A DNA stretch of 64,000 nt from Leptospira langatensis (GCF_004770615.1 NZ_RQER01000001.1:62001-126000), one strand, 5' to 3'. Shown: positions 28,963 to 39,172, counted from the stretch's first letter. Program-made: numbers and translations. Notes: a model not told the origin generated them from the sequence alone.

Positions 28963-29481
28963 ATGCAACATATTTCGATGTACGAACTCACCAATACTCA
29001 GTTTATAAAAGTCCTTGGAAACCTAACACGCTTCATTGAAAAAGGAGAAGCTTACGCTGGATCGAAAAAGTTTGATGTGGAAGTTTTGTTGAATTCGAGG
29101 CTCGCCCCCGATCAATTCCATTTTATTCGGCAAGTGCAGAGTTCTTGTGATACGGCTAAACTTGGCGCATCTAGGCTGACCGGAAAGCAAGCTCCCGTGC
29201 ATGAGGATACGGAAAAGACCTTGTCGGAGATCAAATTTAGGATCGAGGATGTGATCCGTTTCCTAAGAACTTTCACCGAAGCGGATTACAACGAAGCAGC
29301 TTCGAATAAGATTTCCTTGCCTCGCTGGGAAGGTAAGTTTTTGTCCGGGGCGGAGTATGCGATCCATCATATGATCCCTAATTTCTATTTTCATATTACG
29401 ACTGCATACGATATTCTTCGTCATAACGGCGTGGATGTCGGGAAGAGAGATTATCTGGGAGAACTTCCCTTAAGGAATTAG
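28963..29481 (+). CDS. DUF1993 family protein
   Basis: A protein of the DUF1993 family, DinB/YfiT-like four-helix bundles. The ATG at 28963 gives 172 aa, and the family start pattern (SMYELTNTQFIKVLGNL) follows at once. A longer frame from 28888 adds an implausible Cys-rich leader. It has the family motifs SRLAPDQFHFIRQVQSSCD (residues 46-64), ARLTG-like SRLTGK, and the C-terminal FYFHITTAYDILRHNGVDVGK. Such bundles often bind a metal or thiol cofactor, but no reaction is known. A terminator follows at 29493-29529. Confidence 0.82.
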   Translation: MQHISMYELTNTQFIKVLGNLTRFIEKGEAYAGSKKFDVEVLLNSRLAPDQFHFIRQVQSSCDTAKLGASRLTGKQAPVHEDTEKTLSEIKFRIEDVIRFLRTFTEADYNEAASNKISLPRWEGKFLSGAEYAIHHMIPNFYFHITTAYDILRHNGVDVGKRDYLGELPLRN

Positions 29482-29492
29482 TTCTTATCTAT

Positions 29493-29529
29493 ATGCGGAA
29501 GTTCTAATATTTTGGTTTCCGCATTTTTC
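29493..29529 (+). terminator. Terminator after the DUF1993 gene
   Basis: ATGCGGAA and TTCCGCAT form an 8-base-pair stem followed by TTTTTCTT. It lies in the 48-base gap between convergent genes and ends at the stop of the AraC-type gene. Confidence 0.75.
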
Positions 29530-30639
29530 TTATGCAGGGAGATTCTTTTTCCTATATAAAGCGGGAGAGAGTCCCTTGGCCTTTACGAACTGGGAATTGA
29601 AAGTGGATTTGGAATTAAAGCCTACGGAGAAGCCTATATCCAGCACTGATCTTTCCGGTTCTCCTGTAAGTAATTTGCAGGCTTCTTCTACTCTGTATTT
29701 GTTGATCAGCTCGTAAAAATTCATCTTGTGTACTTCGTTCAGGTATCGAGAAGTTTGGTGAAGATTCAATCCTAATCCTGCCGCAAGATCTACGAGCCTT
29801 AATTCACTGTCCCTATATATATATTGTTTTTCTAATAAATCTTTTATTTTCTCTCCCGCGGATCTGATCTCCGAGTCAAGTAGGGGAGTGTTTTGATACT
29901 TCGAGTTTTCTATGACTTCGGTAATCTCTTGGAAGAAACCGGGATGTCTTTCTCTGACTACGAAAAGAAGGATCACTGCGGCTCCGATGAGGGACGTCCC
30001 TAATTCGAATCCTAAGCGATCCTTTAGGAAAAAGGCGGATCCTATGAGAATGTTTGCCACAACCGGAAGAAGAAGTATAAGCCAAATCAATTTCAGTTCG
30101 TAGATCTCGTAGGATCTGCTCACCTGATGGTAAAGATGAAGACAGAGTAGGGAATAGAAAGAAACCTGCAGGCAAGCGATGAATGTGGCTATATGGACTA
30201 GATCCAAGCGAAACGTAGAGGTTCCGGCAAGGACCTCCGATCTAAGTTTGTTCGGTTCCTGTGAGAAGAAGATCACTTCGAAGATCCCAAAAATAAGAAC
30301 AATCAGAAAGTGATACCAGTATTTCCTGAAAAAGGTCTTTTTCGGTTTTTCGATATTTCCCGCTTCCGGTTCTTGCAGATAGGAATCGATGTAGGTATAC
30401 AATAGAGGGCCGACAAGAACGATACTCGTATACAGGAAGAAGAATAGATAAGGAATTTCTAATAGATCTCCTTGCAGATACCAACGGTAGCGCATCAGGA
30501 TCGCTCCGGTAAGTAGGAGGATGATCACCAAGGTCCGATTTGCGGGGGATTTTCGGGAGATCTCCAGGATAGAATATAGAAATGCTGCACCTGTGCTAAA
30601 TTCAATAAAACCAAGTAGAATCGAGTGAATCCAGTCCAT
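29530..30639 (-). CDS. Membrane-bound AraC family regulator
   Basis: This 369-aa protein has about seven hydrophobic segments in its first 235 residues (such as TGAAFLYSILEI, TLVIILLLTGAILM and LLLPVVANILIGSAFF). It ends in an AraC-type double helix-turn-helix (residues about 270-365, LVDLAAGLGLNLHQTSRYLN and LDIGFSVGFNSKSTFNSQF). This design, a membrane sensor tied to a DNA-binding tail, suggests a response to an envelope or hydrophobic signal. It is convergent with the DUF1993 gene. Its upstream region carries repeat copy D. Confidence 0.85.
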   Translation of the reverse strand: MDWIHSILLGFIEFSTGAAFLYSILEISRKSPANRTLVIILLLTGAILMRYRWYLQGDLLEIPYLFFFLYTSIVLVGPLLYTYIDSYLQEPEAGNIEKPKKTFFRKYWYHFLIVLIFGIFEVIFFSQEPNKLRSEVLAGTSTFRLDLVHIATFIACLQVSFYSLLCLHLYHQVSRSYEIYELKLIWLILLLPVVANILIGSAFFLKDRLGFELGTSLIGAAVILLFVVRERHPGFFQEITEVIENSKYQNTPLLDSEIRSAGEKIKDLLEKQYIYRDSELRLVDLAAGLGLNLHQTSRYLNEVHKMNFYELINKYRVEEACKLLTGEPERSVLDIGFSVGFNSKSTFNSQFVKAKGLSPALYRKKNLPA

Positions 30640-30689
30640 GCGATTTGTCTTCGGAAGATTATAATTCCGCCTTCTGTTGTAAATGGCAA

Positions 30690-30906
30690 TAAGTTCCTAC
30701 AGCAGCGATTCCAGGATTTTCTGCATTGTAAGACTGGGGATTTTGTGGTACGTGCAGGGCGAACCCACGAGCCGCTCCCCCCACCCACGAGGGCGGGGGC
30801 CGCGTTGCATTTAAACCTTCCGTGATTTTGCTTCACTTCGTTCAGCAACCCGCTCGGGAATCTCTCTCCCTATGGGTCGATCGATTGGGCGGGGGCCGCG
30901 TTCCTA
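30690..30906. repeat. Dispersed GC-rich intergenic repeat, copy D
   Basis: It has AGTTCCTACA at 30692-30701, then CCCCCCACCCACGAGGGCGGGGGCC, given here as the two blocks CCCCCCACCC and GAGGGCGGGGGCC. TTTTGCTTCACTTCGTTC follows near 30825 and CGATTGGGCGGGGGCCGCG near 30882. The last two modules occur in the same order in copy F and inverted in copy C. Confidence 0.78.
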
Positions 30907-30982
30907 GTCCGATCCGATAAGATGGGTGTCCGAACCTATGGAGCCGGTCGATGTAGGCGCTGAATCCTGCTATAATGCGAAT

Positions 30983-32758
30983 ATGAATTCAGAAACGTAT
31001 CCGCTCGCAGTTTTACAGCTCTCGGGCAGTCAGGAAGAAATGGGTCGCCAATTCGGTGAGATCATGAATCAGATTGGCCAGTTTGAGCCGATCTTCGACT
31101 TTTATCCGGTGATGGCACGTAACCTTCTTTTGGGAAGTTTGCCGAGAAAGAATCGGAATGCACTTGCTAGGGGAGCTACTTCCTTGCTCGTGAATTGGAT
31201 GGTGAATCGGATGAAGAAGAATCGTCCGAGCGAATTTTCTGCCAGGACCAGGGCGGCACTTTCCACTGCGGGTCGTTCCATTAAGATCGAGAAGGACCTG
31301 TTTACCATGGACGCTTTCCAAAATTCGGTCGGACTTTTGGGAATGATCCAAGTGCTTCCGGAACTCGCTCATATTTCTCCGAGTAGAACTCCTCAGATGG
31401 TCCCTGCTTGTACGAGTGTTGCTGTTTGGGGAGACCAAAGCCAGGACGGTAAACTATATCATGCTCGCAATTTCGATTTTCCTGGTGTGGAAGTTTGGGA
31501 CAAGAGGCCGATCGTTGTCTTCTGCACTCCTAAGAAAGGATTACGTTATGGTTATATAGCTTGTAGAGGCGCGGATGTTCCCGGTATCACTGCGTTTAAC
31601 GAAGCAGGCTTGACCATCGCATTTCATACTCGTTTTCATAAGAAAGTCGGTTTTAGCGGATTGGGAGTGATCGATTTCGGTCATAAGATCATTTCCGAAG
31701 CGAAAAATATCCAGGAGGCCGTGGAGATCGCTAAGAAGAATAAGATCAATTCGACTTGGGGAGCCATTCTTACCAACCATAAGGAGAAGGGACCGAAGGC
31801 TGCTATCCTCGAGACGAATTACGGAAATGTGGATGTCGTCTATCCTAGGCTAGGTGCCGACCATATCGTAAATACGAATCATTATCAAAGTGAGAAGTTG
31901 CAAGAGGGAGAGCTCATGGCTGCTCCCGTTTTCTATCACCATTGCATTACTCGTTTCGATCGTGCCGAAGAATTACTGACCTCTCAACGGAAAAGGGGAA
32001 CGAGTGTAGTCGATCTGCAGGATATTTTGGATGATACGATCGATCCTTCTAGCGGAGAGGCAAGGACCATGGGTTCCACGATCCGTCAGATCACTTCTGT
32101 GAAATCGGTGGTGATGAGCGTAGAGGCTCGGAAAATATTCGTATCTTTGGGAACGGCTCCTACCGGAAGCGGACCTTATGTCGAAGTGCCGATGGCTTGG
32201 GGAGAACCCGGTTATCAAATCCTGGGTTTGGACGGATCTACGGAGAAGAAATCGAAATCCAAGGCGTCTTCTTCTCAGAAGAAAACTAAAAGCATTAAGA
32301 TCTCGGAAAACAAAAAGGATCTCTCCGTTCAATATTATAAAAAGGCGATGTTGATCAACGATGATCCGAGCCTTGGAGGTGTGGAGGAGATCCTTTCTGA
32401 GTTAGAGAAGGCGAGTCAGATTTCTCAAGAGGACCCTTCTCTTTTGTTCATGCAGGCTGTTTTGCATTTAGAAACCGGAAGATTCAAGGAGGCTGCCTTC
32501 CTTCTGGAGCAGGCCGAGAATTTGGAACCTTCTTCTTTTAGAAAACAGCAAAGCCAACTATGGCTCGCTCGAACCCAGTCCGTTTTGGGAAGACAGAGAC
32601 TCGCAGATCATTTTTATAATAAGATCTTGGATGCGAAACCAGAGTTCAGCACTGCAGTTTGGAAAAAGAAAGTATCCGACGATAAGGGAAGTTATTCTGC
32701 AAAGAAACTCAGACAAACTTCTCCGAATTTCCTGATCGTGGATGCAAACGAACTCTAG
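30983..32758 (+). CDS. C45-type autoproteolytic hydrolase with C-terminal TPRs
   Basis: A predicted Ntn-fold hydrolase of the C45 (acyl-CoA:6-APA acyltransferase-like) family, 591 aa from this ATG. The start region has GSQEEMGRQFGEIM. The self-cleaving nucleophile lies in VPACTSVAVWG (Cys143), followed by KLYHARNFDFPG and ITAFNEAGLTIAFHTRFH. The last 130 residues, after a Lys/Ser linker, are TPR-like helices (SLLFMQAVLHLETGRFKEAA). Substrate and reaction are unknown. GTG at 30926 would add 19 residues, but the residues do not fit and TGCTATAAT, a perfect extended -10, lies 7 bases before this ATG. The mRNA may thus be leaderless. Confidence 0.75.
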   Translation: MNSETYPLAVLQLSGSQEEMGRQFGEIMNQIGQFEPIFDFYPVMARNLLLGSLPRKNRNALARGATSLLVNWMVNRMKKNRPSEFSARTRAALSTAGRSIKIEKDLFTMDAFQNSVGLLGMIQVLPELAHISPSRTPQMVPACTSVAVWGDQSQDGKLYHARNFDFPGVEVWDKRPIVVFCTPKKGLRYGYIACRGADVPGITAFNEAGLTIAFHTRFHKKVGFSGLGVIDFGHKIISEAKNIQEAVEIAKKNKINSTWGAILTNHKEKGPKAAILETNYGNVDVVYPRLGADHIVNTNHYQSEKLQEGELMAAPVFYHHCITRFDRAEELLTSQRKRGTSVVDLQDILDDTIDPSSGEARTMGSTIRQITSVKSVVMSVEARKIFVSLGTAPTGSGPYVEVPMAWGEPGYQILGLDGSTEKKSKSKASSSQKKTKSIKISENKKDLSVQYYKKAMLINDDPSLGGVEEILSELEKASQISQEDPSLLFMQAVLHLETGRFKEAAFLLEQAENLEPSSFRKQQSQLWLARTQSVLGRQRLADHFYNKILDAKPEFSTAVWKKKVSDDKGSYSAKKLRQTSPNFLIVDANEL

Positions 32759-32765
32759 GTTCTAA

Positions 32766-34766
32766 TTAATGGGCCGATTCGACGGATTCTCTTTCGGCCC
32801 ACATTCCTGAGTCCTTGATGAGTTGGACCAGGCGCTCGTCCGCTTCTTCAGAAGGAACGTTTTTCAGAACGATCTCCTTGCCTCGATATAAGTGGACCTT
32901 GCCTGGACCGGCTCCCACATAACCGAAGTCTGCGTCCGCCATCTCTCCCGGTCCGTTTACGATACAGCCCATGACTGCGATCTTCACTCCTTTGAGATGA
33001 CCTGTTTTTTCTTTGATGCGAGCGGTAGTGGTCTGTAGATCGAAAAGTGTCCTTCCGCAAGAAGGGCAGGAGATATATTCCGTTTTCGTAAGTCGAAGTC
33101 TTGTGGCCTGCAATATATCGAACCCGAGTTGTAGTACTGCCTCCGGCTCGGAGTCCACAATCTTGATCCGGAGCATGTCCCCGATCCCGTCTGTGAGCAT
33201 TCCTCCGATCCCGATCGAAGATTCATAGAGTGCGGTTTCCATATCTGGATATTCTGCGCTCAAGAAGATCGGATAATCAAAATCGCTGAGAATTCGCGCA
33301 AGCTTTCGATAATCGTGAAGTATATGAGGAGTTTTTAAAGAGAAGGCTACGGATTCTATGCCTGCCTCCTTGAACGAATCCGGAAGGCCTTTTAGGCTTT
33401 CGATCTGATAGGCCTGTACGTTCAGTTCAGTAATTCCTCTCCCTTCTCGTTTATTCAGAAATTCTAATAAAGAATCCCTGTTCTGGAAATGATGGAATGG
33501 ATCGATGGTGATCTTTGGGAAAGGAAGAAGGTCTTCTAAAATATCCTCTAATAGGAGCTCGTTCTGTTCCACGATCACTCCCATTGGTACAGGAGAGGAC
33601 TTGGATGTATTCAGGCAGTCTTCTCTAAGGAACGGATCGCTAGGCAAGGGAACGGAAACCGTTTCTAATTCTAAGGACTTGGATCTGGCATAGCTTCTCA
33701 AGGAAGAAAGTTCGCTTGAGAATTGACTTTCCGATTCAAAAGGAAGATACGATTCGATCCGAACGGGTTGGGTCTCTCCTAAGGAAAGAGTCGATATTTG
33801 GATCGGTTTGCTATAAAATCTTTGATAAGAATATGGATTCCTGAATTCGGAATACCCTTGCGTAGGCGCCTCGGGGAATCGGATCCGATTGTACTTGTCT
33901 GCGAGAAGCCTTGCCACGGGAACCTCATGGATCGGATCTTCCGTAAGGGAAACGCGGATAGTATCTCCGAGTCCATCCTCGAGCAAGGAACCAATTCCGA
34001 TTGCAGACTTGATCCTTCCGTCCTTTCCGTCTCCTGCTTCTGTCACTCCTAAATGCAAAGGGTAGTCCATTTGCAATTCTAGGAACCTACTGCAAAGAAG
34101 TCGGTAGGCTTGCACCATCACCTGAGGATTGGATGCCTTCATACTTACTATGATGTCTTTATAAGAAAGGCTTTCTGCGATGCGAATGAACTCGATCGCA
34201 GATTCTACCATTCCCTGAGGAGTGTCGCCGAAACGATTCATGATCCGATCCGAAAGGGAACCATGGTTGGTCCCGATCCTCATGGAGACCCCGAGTTCCT
34301 TACAGCGCAGTACAAGAGGGCTGAATACTTCGGAGATCCTCTCCAATTCTTCTCTATATTCTTGGTCGGTATAATCCCGGACTGCAAATTTCTTTTTGTC
34401 GGCGAAATTGCCCGGATTGATCCGAACCTTCTCTACCCATTCTACGGATTTCATCGCAACACTAGGAGTAAAATGGATATCTGCGACCAAGGGAACTCTG
34501 CTTCCCGAACGTTTTAATTCTTTTCTAATATTAGGAAGATTGTCTGCATCCGGTTGAGAAGGAACCGTCAATCGAACGATCTCGCAGCCTGCCTCTTCCA
34601 ATTCCAGGATCTGTCTCACCGAGTTTTCGGTATCCCTGGTATCCGCAGTGATCATGGATTGGATCCGGATCGGATTCTCTCCACCTATGCCTACATCTCC
34701 TACCTTGACCTCTCTGGTCTTGCGTCGTTTATAGGAAAAAGGAGAATGATTGTAGCGGAAGTTCAT
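32766..34766 (-). CDS. ispG: (E)-4-hydroxy-3-methylbut-2-enyl-diphosphate synthase, long form
   Basis: The iron-sulfur enzyme of the non-mevalonate isoprenoid pathway (MEcPP to HMBPP). At 666 aa it is the long type, with an insert of about 260 residues between the two catalytic domains, as seen in chlamydiae, plants and spirochaetes; the short type has about 370. It has the TIM-barrel part ([31 protein letters not shown]) and the C-terminal cluster-binding part with [15 protein letters not shown] and [12 protein letters not shown], which supply the three cysteines. It stands alone, with a long upstream gap. Confidence 0.96.
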   Translation of the reverse strand: MNFRYNHSPFSYKRRKTREVKVGDVGIGGENPIRIQSMITADTRDTENSVRQILELEEAGCEIVRLTVPSQPDADNLPNIRKELKRSGSRVPLVADIHFTPSVAMKSVEWVEKVRINPGNFADKKKFAVRDYTDQEYREELERISEVFSPLVLRCKELGVSMRIGTNHGSLSDRIMNRFGDTPQGMVESAIEFIRIAESLSYKDIIVSMKASNPQVMVQAYRLLCSRFLELQMDYPLHLGVTEAGDGKDGRIKSAIGIGSLLEDGLGDTIRVSLTEDPIHEVPVARLLADKYNRIRFPEAPTQGYSEFRNPYSYQRFYSKPIQISTLSLGETQPVRIESYLPFESESQFSSELSSLRSYARSKSLELETVSVPLPSDPFLREDCLNTSKSSPVPMGVIVEQNELLLEDILEDLLPFPKITIDPFHHFQNRDSLLEFLNKREGRGITELNVQAYQIESLKGLPDSFKEAGIESVAFSLKTPHILHDYRKLARILSDFDYPIFLSAEYPDMETALYESSIGIGGMLTDGIGDMLRIKIVDSEPEAVLQLGFDILQATRLRLTKTEYISCPSCGRTLFDLQTTTARIKEKTGHLKGVKIAVMGCIVNGPGEMADADFGYVGAGPGKVHLYRGKEIVLKNVPSEEADERLVQLIKDSGMWAERESVESAH

Positions 34767-35175
34767 GTAAGCTCTCTATTCCCATTTAGAGCCTCCCAGA
34801 GCCCCTGTCATTTAGGATTTTTGGAAAAAACATCCCCCAAGTAGGCAAAATTTACCCCTAAAATCCCTGTAAATCAGCCTACAATTTCGGGTCTGAGTGT
34901 AATCCGAGAGGGGAATGAATCGAATTCTCCCACATATACGTAAGCCGAAATCTCGACAAGAACATGTTCGGTAAAAAGTTTGAGGCCTAAATCTATTTTC
35001 CACCTAACAGTTGCTCAATCCCTTTTTACTGTCGTTCATTCCCTTTTTTATTCCTTTGGATCAAAAGTATCGGAAATCCACTTGTATGGTTTGTTGATCT
35101 TATGAGCTTTAGCTCATATTTTAAAAATACAGTTCCTTAGCTATATATTCTGATAAAGAAGGATCGGATCTCTTT
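34767..35175. other. Intergenic region between ispG and the propeller lipoprotein
   Basis: This 409-base gap between divergent genes is AT-rich and has no supported gene. The ispG end should hold its promoter. The right end has the promoter and operator palindrome at 35094-35122. The middle has a few pyrimidine runs (CCCTTTTT words) and no strong RNA signal. Confidence 0.5.
35094..35122 (+). promoter_or_regulatory. Putative promoter with operator palindrome in its spacer
   Basis: TTGATC at 35094-35099 and TATTTT at 35117-35122 have a 17-base spacer. The spacer is almost filled by TATGAGCTTTAGCTCATA (35101-35118), an 8-base-pair inverted repeat with a TT centre. A dimeric regulator bound there would block the polymerase. 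The start of transcription would be near 35129, giving a leader of about 47 bases. Confidence 0.5.
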
Positions 35176-37308
35176 GTGATACGTAAGAATTTTAAAATTT
35201 TGTTATATATTATTCTTCTCTTCTTCGTTTTGACCAATTGTTCTACGGATGGAGGCGGAATGAATCCGTTTTTTGCCCTCTTTGGTTCCAAATCCGGGAC
35301 CGGTGGAGGAGGCTCCTCCGGCGGCGGAGGTAACGGAGGCGGTGGTGGGGGAAGCACCGGAGTCCCAAGTTGGGTTTCGGCCTCGGATGCGAGTTCCGCA
35401 GATAAAGTAGACTTGCAATGGGAACCGATTGCAGGAGCACAATTTGATGTAATGAGGAAGTCTTCTACAGAATCCTCTTTCCAAAAGATCGCAACTACAA
35501 CGGATACTACGTTTAGTGATACTAGTTTGGATCCGGGCAAAACATACCAGTACTCGATCCGTACGAGCGATGGCACGAGTACCTTCGATACGGGCTGGAA
35601 AGCCTTCTCTGCAGGATGCGCTACTCAGTTGAATCCTGCCGGACTTTCGGACTCTCAATTCTCCAGATTGAAGTATGGACTTTCGGGTATTTATTTTGCC
35701 GTGGCGAATCTAGGCAAATTCCTCTTAGTTGCGAATGGTGGAAGGGTCACTCTTTTGAACGAGAACAAGGATGTGATCGGAGTTTGGGCAAACGTGCTTC
35801 CAGTCGGAATAGTAACAGACAGTTCCGGAAATATATTCGCCACTTCTAATTTACAATTGCTTAAATTGAAACCGGATTGCAGCACTCAAACGATTGCAAC
35901 CCTACCGGGCGATGCGGTTCCTACCGATCTCGTGATCGATTCTTCCGATAATCTGTACATAAGCGAAGCAAATACGAGCACTGGGACGGATCGGATCTTT
36001 AAATACGACACTTCAGGAAATCTTTTAACCACGTACGATATTCCGGGTGTCGGACATAGGCCGATGTCAATCGTGATCCAGAATTCGGACAACACTCTTC
36101 TTGTGGCGGATCAATCCAATTTCGATCTAGTGCAATACAGCTTTAACGCAGACCAATTGGATCTGGTCGTTTCTAAACCGATGCCTGTGATCGGGACCGT
36201 GCTCGATCTGGATATTAGTGGAGGTCAGATCCTTCTCGTAGTTAAATCCAATAGTGGTTCGGATTTTGGTCCGAATATTACTCGATTTCATAGCGGTATC
36301 AATGGAGGATCCGTAACTTTCGCATTTAATCCGCAAGGTTTGAGCTTTAATACGGCTCAAGTCCAGAATATAGCAGTGGATTCTCTGACGGGAGCGCTTT
36401 ATATTTTAGAGGGAACTACGAGTAGCGTATACTCTTGTCCTCCTAGCATCTTCATAAATTGCAGCCAAATTGCAGTCAGCGCCTTTCCAGTGAAAACGGT
36501 TCGCGATACGGATGGGAATTTCTATATCCTTCATGCGAGTCCGTTGAATTACATTTCTAAGTTGAATTCGAACGGAGCACATATCGCGACTTTTAACCTT
36601 CCGAAATACCAAGGCGCTTCGATTACGGCTATAGATATGGAAATCGATCAGAATTTCCTGTATGTTTCTGCGAACAACAATTCTGGGGTTGCGCTAGCAA
36701 AGATCAAAACGGATTTTACTTCTTCATCCATTAATGCATTTAAGACGGATATTGGATTCGATCTTCCGAATATAGCGATCTCTGAAAATACAATATACAA
36801 CGATGTTCATACCTTCGGGGACACGAATGATTTTCTCTATATAGGATCCATGACACTCGATACCCAGGTAGTGCATAATTACTCGGACGCAACGTATCAG
36901 AAATTCTTCATGCAGCAGATACTGGATCTGGAAACCGATTATGCAGGCAATCTGTACTCTTTGAATAATGGATTCAATGAGGACTTTTCTTCCTACACTG
37001 CGGTCTCTAAATTCGATCTGAATACATTAGGATGGGTGAATATAGCCGATTCTGCGAATCTTCCCACTGCGGCTATTTCTACGGATCGATCCGGCAATCT
37101 ATACACAGTGGATTTGAATTCTACCCATGATGGATGGAATATTGTGCAAAGAGGCTCCGATTTTACGGAGAAGAAAAGACTCTCAGTAGGACCGGATTTT
37201 ACTGCATCTAGCCTGTATGTAAACGATGCAGGGGATCTTGCGTTTATGACTACTTCGGACGCCTTGCATAAATTTGCCTTTCCTGTCTCCTTCTTCTCGT
37301 TTAAGTAA
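35176..37308 (+). CDS. Lipoprotein with glycine-rich linker, FN3-like domain and beta-propeller
   Basis: This 710-aa surface-type protein has a hydrophobic segment ending in LTNCS, a lipobox-like site near residue 22. After that comes an almost pure Gly/Ser linker (residues 39-62), then a fibronectin type III-like domain (KVDLQWEPIAGAQFDVM to YQYSIRTSD, about 75-130). The rest is a string of NHL/SBBP-like blades such as NIFATSNLQLLKL, DNLYISEANT and GALYILEGTT. The GTG at 35176 follows AAGGA by 13 bases. Such proteins in spirochaetes are usually surface-exposed. Ligand unknown. Confidence 0.8.
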   Translation: MIRKNFKILLYIILLFFVLTNCSTDGGGMNPFFALFGSKSGTGGGGSSGGGGNGGGGGGSTGVPSWVSASDASSADKVDLQWEPIAGAQFDVMRKSSTESSFQKIATTTDTTFSDTSLDPGKTYQYSIRTSDGTSTFDTGWKAFSAGCATQLNPAGLSDSQFSRLKYGLSGIYFAVANLGKFLLVANGGRVTLLNENKDVIGVWANVLPVGIVTDSSGNIFATSNLQLLKLKPDCSTQTIATLPGDAVPTDLVIDSSDNLYISEANTSTGTDRIFKYDTSGNLLTTYDIPGVGHRPMSIVIQNSDNTLLVADQSNFDLVQYSFNADQLDLVVSKPMPVIGTVLDLDISGGQILLVVKSNSGSDFGPNITRFHSGINGGSVTFAFNPQGLSFNTAQVQNIAVDSLTGALYILEGTTSSVYSCPPSIFINCSQIAVSAFPVKTVRDTDGNFYILHASPLNYISKLNSNGAHIATFNLPKYQGASITAIDMEIDQNFLYVSANNNSGVALAKIKTDFTSSSINAFKTDIGFDLPNIAISENTIYNDVHTFGDTNDFLYIGSMTLDTQVVHNYSDATYQKFFMQQILDLETDYAGNLYSLNNGFNEDFSSYTAVSKFDLNTLGWVNIADSANLPTAAISTDRSGNLYTVDLNSTHDGWNIVQRGSDFTEKKRLSVGPDFTASSLYVNDAGDLAFMTTSDALHKFAFPVSFFSFK

Positions 37309-37510
37309 GGATACATATTGAGATAATTTAATATTCAATACGATCTGCCGGCTCCTAGTTCTGTCTCTAAACGGGAATTAGCGCGTCGGCAGTTTCGGAT
37401 TTTTCCCAAAGCAAAAAAAAAATCTAAACGACGAATTTGAGATCGGATATTCCAAAACCGATACTTTGGTTATAGGAAAGGGCTAAAGCCCTTAAAGAGA
37501 AGAAGCCGGT
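37309..37510 (+). other. Gap with small hairpin before the 105-aa gene
   Basis: 202 bases without a gene. AAGGGCTAAAGCCCTT at 37478-37493 forms a 7-base-pair hairpin with a two-base loop, directly before the AGAGAAGAAG ribosome-binding site of the next gene. A poly-A run lies near 37415. The hairpin could tune initiation or end a short transcript. Confidence 0.4.
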
Positions 37511-37828
37511 ATGGAATTTCTGGAAGCCAAAGATCTAGTCGAAAATAAGACGTACCGCATCCGACTCACCGTTGCCATTTATAGAAATAATATATTGTCC
37601 TATAAGAACGATATCGTAGTTCCCTCCGTATATTTACGTAGAAACGAGGCCAGGGCCCATATTCGTAAGGAAGTCTCGGAGCGTCTGGCTCATTCTTCCT
37701 TCTTTCGTTCTCCTCGTCCGGACTACGATCTGGTCCGCTATTCCGAAGAAGCTACCTGCAATACTTTCTTGCGATATAGGATCATCAGTAGAAGCCCAAG
37801 CGAAGAAACTCTACCTAAAACGGTTTAG
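37511..37828 (+). CDS. Small protein of unknown function
   Basis: This 105-aa cytoplasmic-looking protein has alternating beta-strand and basic segments (KTYRIRLTVAIYRNN, VYLRRNEARAHIRKEV). There is no signal peptide or membrane helix, and no family is recognised. AGAGAAGAAG lies 6 bases before the ATG. It is followed after 69 bases by the 424-aa unknown gene in the same direction. The base composition matches the neighbours, which supports a real gene. Confidence 0.65.
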   Translation: MEFLEAKDLVENKTYRIRLTVAIYRNNILSYKNDIVVPSVYLRRNEARAHIRKEVSERLAHSSFFRSPRPDYDLVRYSEEATCNTFLRYRIISRSPSEETLPKTV

Positions 37829-37897
37829 ATCTTGGCGTAACTTAATTGTCTTGAATTCCGACCTAAGGGTGTAAAAACTTGACCCGAAATCGGGATT

Positions 37898-39172
37898 ATG
37901 GCAGGACCAGAGAAAAAGGTCATAGAAAAAAATTCTCACGGCGAGTACGCGCTTACCGCCTACGGAGAATTCTTAAGTTATTTTCATACTCATATCCAGT
38001 TGTTCAGTTCTCTGATCTCCGCAAAGAAGATCTCCGCTAAAGACCAAGAAGCACTTAAGTCCAAGATCCGTTCTTATATTGCGACGAACGTACAGAAGAC
38101 GGATCATTTCTTCGATCAGCTTCCTCAGTTTGCGCAGTTCTTGGGAATGAGCTCTCAGGATCTTTCCTCCTACATGAACCGGAACTTTCTTGGCGCCTTG
38201 AATAAGGTCAAAGCCAAGCTGCTCGAACAGGAATCTGTTCTAGAGCAAACTCCTCGTAAGAAAAAATATTCCAGGATCAGCGACGAGATCATAGAAGGAT
38301 TGGGGTTCACCTTTCCATCCGGACATAGATTCGAAGCGGAGGAAGGGATTATCTTCTTAGTAGACATGGCCACCGGTACCAAGAGAGAAGCGGCGGCCTT
38401 AGGAGAAGTGGCTCGTGAAACTGCAGCCGCTGTCGCAGCCGCCAGGCCTGTGGCTGTTCCGGTTCGCAAGGGGCCAGAGACTCCTATTCTTGCGGAAATA
38501 CTTGCTAAATACGGCGAATTATTCTCCGGCAAACCTCTCATACTACAGGTAGAAGAATTAGAAGAAGAGGATGCTTCTGTGCCAATGGGAGAGGAGATCC
38601 TTTCCGATGTGGAAGATCTTCATTTCGACGGGGATTTTAGTTTCGAAGCTACTGCCGTAAGCGAGCCTCCGGTAAGCATTCCGTTTTCGAAATATATGGA
38701 TCAGGTAAATAAGGTCCGCGTTTTCCAGAAGGCCGGACAATTGGAAGAATACAAGAGATGGGTGGCCTCTTTGCCTGTCGAAGAAAACGCTCTCGTCCAG
38801 TTGCAGACCTCTCTTCTTAAGGAATCCAGAGGGGAAGTGGTAGAGTGGGATGGGACCCTGGGACAGTTAGGAACCAGAACCGGGCTTTCCGAATCTAGGC
38901 TGAGAAAGGTTTTGGAATTGGGACGGGACTTCTTCAGAATTCGAAACCAATTGGAAAGCTCTTGGAACAAGGCAAAGAATGCGAGCCCTCAGGTCGCTGA
39001 GCTTGTCAAGAAGGCCTGGCCTCATATCCTAAGAGTCATGGACGAGTATCCGGACTTCACTTCTATAAAAGGGAAGATGGATCAATTGCTTTCTAGGATC
39101 CCGGACGCAAGCCAGAGAAAGATCCTTTCAGACTTATTTTTGAATCCGGTACTTTCAATTCGTAGGAACTAG
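37898..39172 (+). CDS. Helical protein of unknown function
   Basis: I cannot assign this 424-aa protein. Residues 1-130 are helical with a Phe-rich start (LTAYGEFLSYFHTHIQLF). An Ala/Val-rich linker (about 160-195) and an acidic stretch (VEELEEEDASVPMGEEIL) follow. The C-terminal half is helical, with VRVFQKAGQLEEYKRWVASL and WPHILRVMDEYPDFTS. No signal peptide. The final codons (IRRN) lie in the first bases of a dispersed repeat, so the C-terminus may have been set by the repeat insertion. Confidence 0.65.
   Translation: MAGPEKKVIEKNSHGEYALTAYGEFLSYFHTHIQLFSSLISAKKISAKDQEALKSKIRSYIATNVQKTDHFFDQLPQFAQFLGMSSQDLSSYMNRNFLGALNKVKAKLLEQESVLEQTPRKKKYSRISDEIIEGLGFTFPSGHRFEAEEGIIFLVDMATGTKREAAALGEVARETAAAVAAARPVAVPVRKGPETPILAEILAKYGELFSGKPLILQVEELEEEDASVPMGEEILSDVEDLHFDGDFSFEATAVSEPPVSIPFSKYMDQVNKVRVFQKAGQLEEYKRWVASLPVEENALVQLQTSLLKESRGEVVEWDGTLGQLGTRTGLSESRLRKVLELGRDFFRIRNQLESSWNKAKNASPQVAELVKKAWPHILRVMDEYPDFTSIKGKMDQLLSRIPDASQRKILSDLFLNPVLSIRRN

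Noticed and set aside
30926..30982. GTG start giving 19 more residues for the C45 hydrolase
   Set aside because: Those residues are not like the family start, and the TGCTATAAT promoter lies in that stretch.
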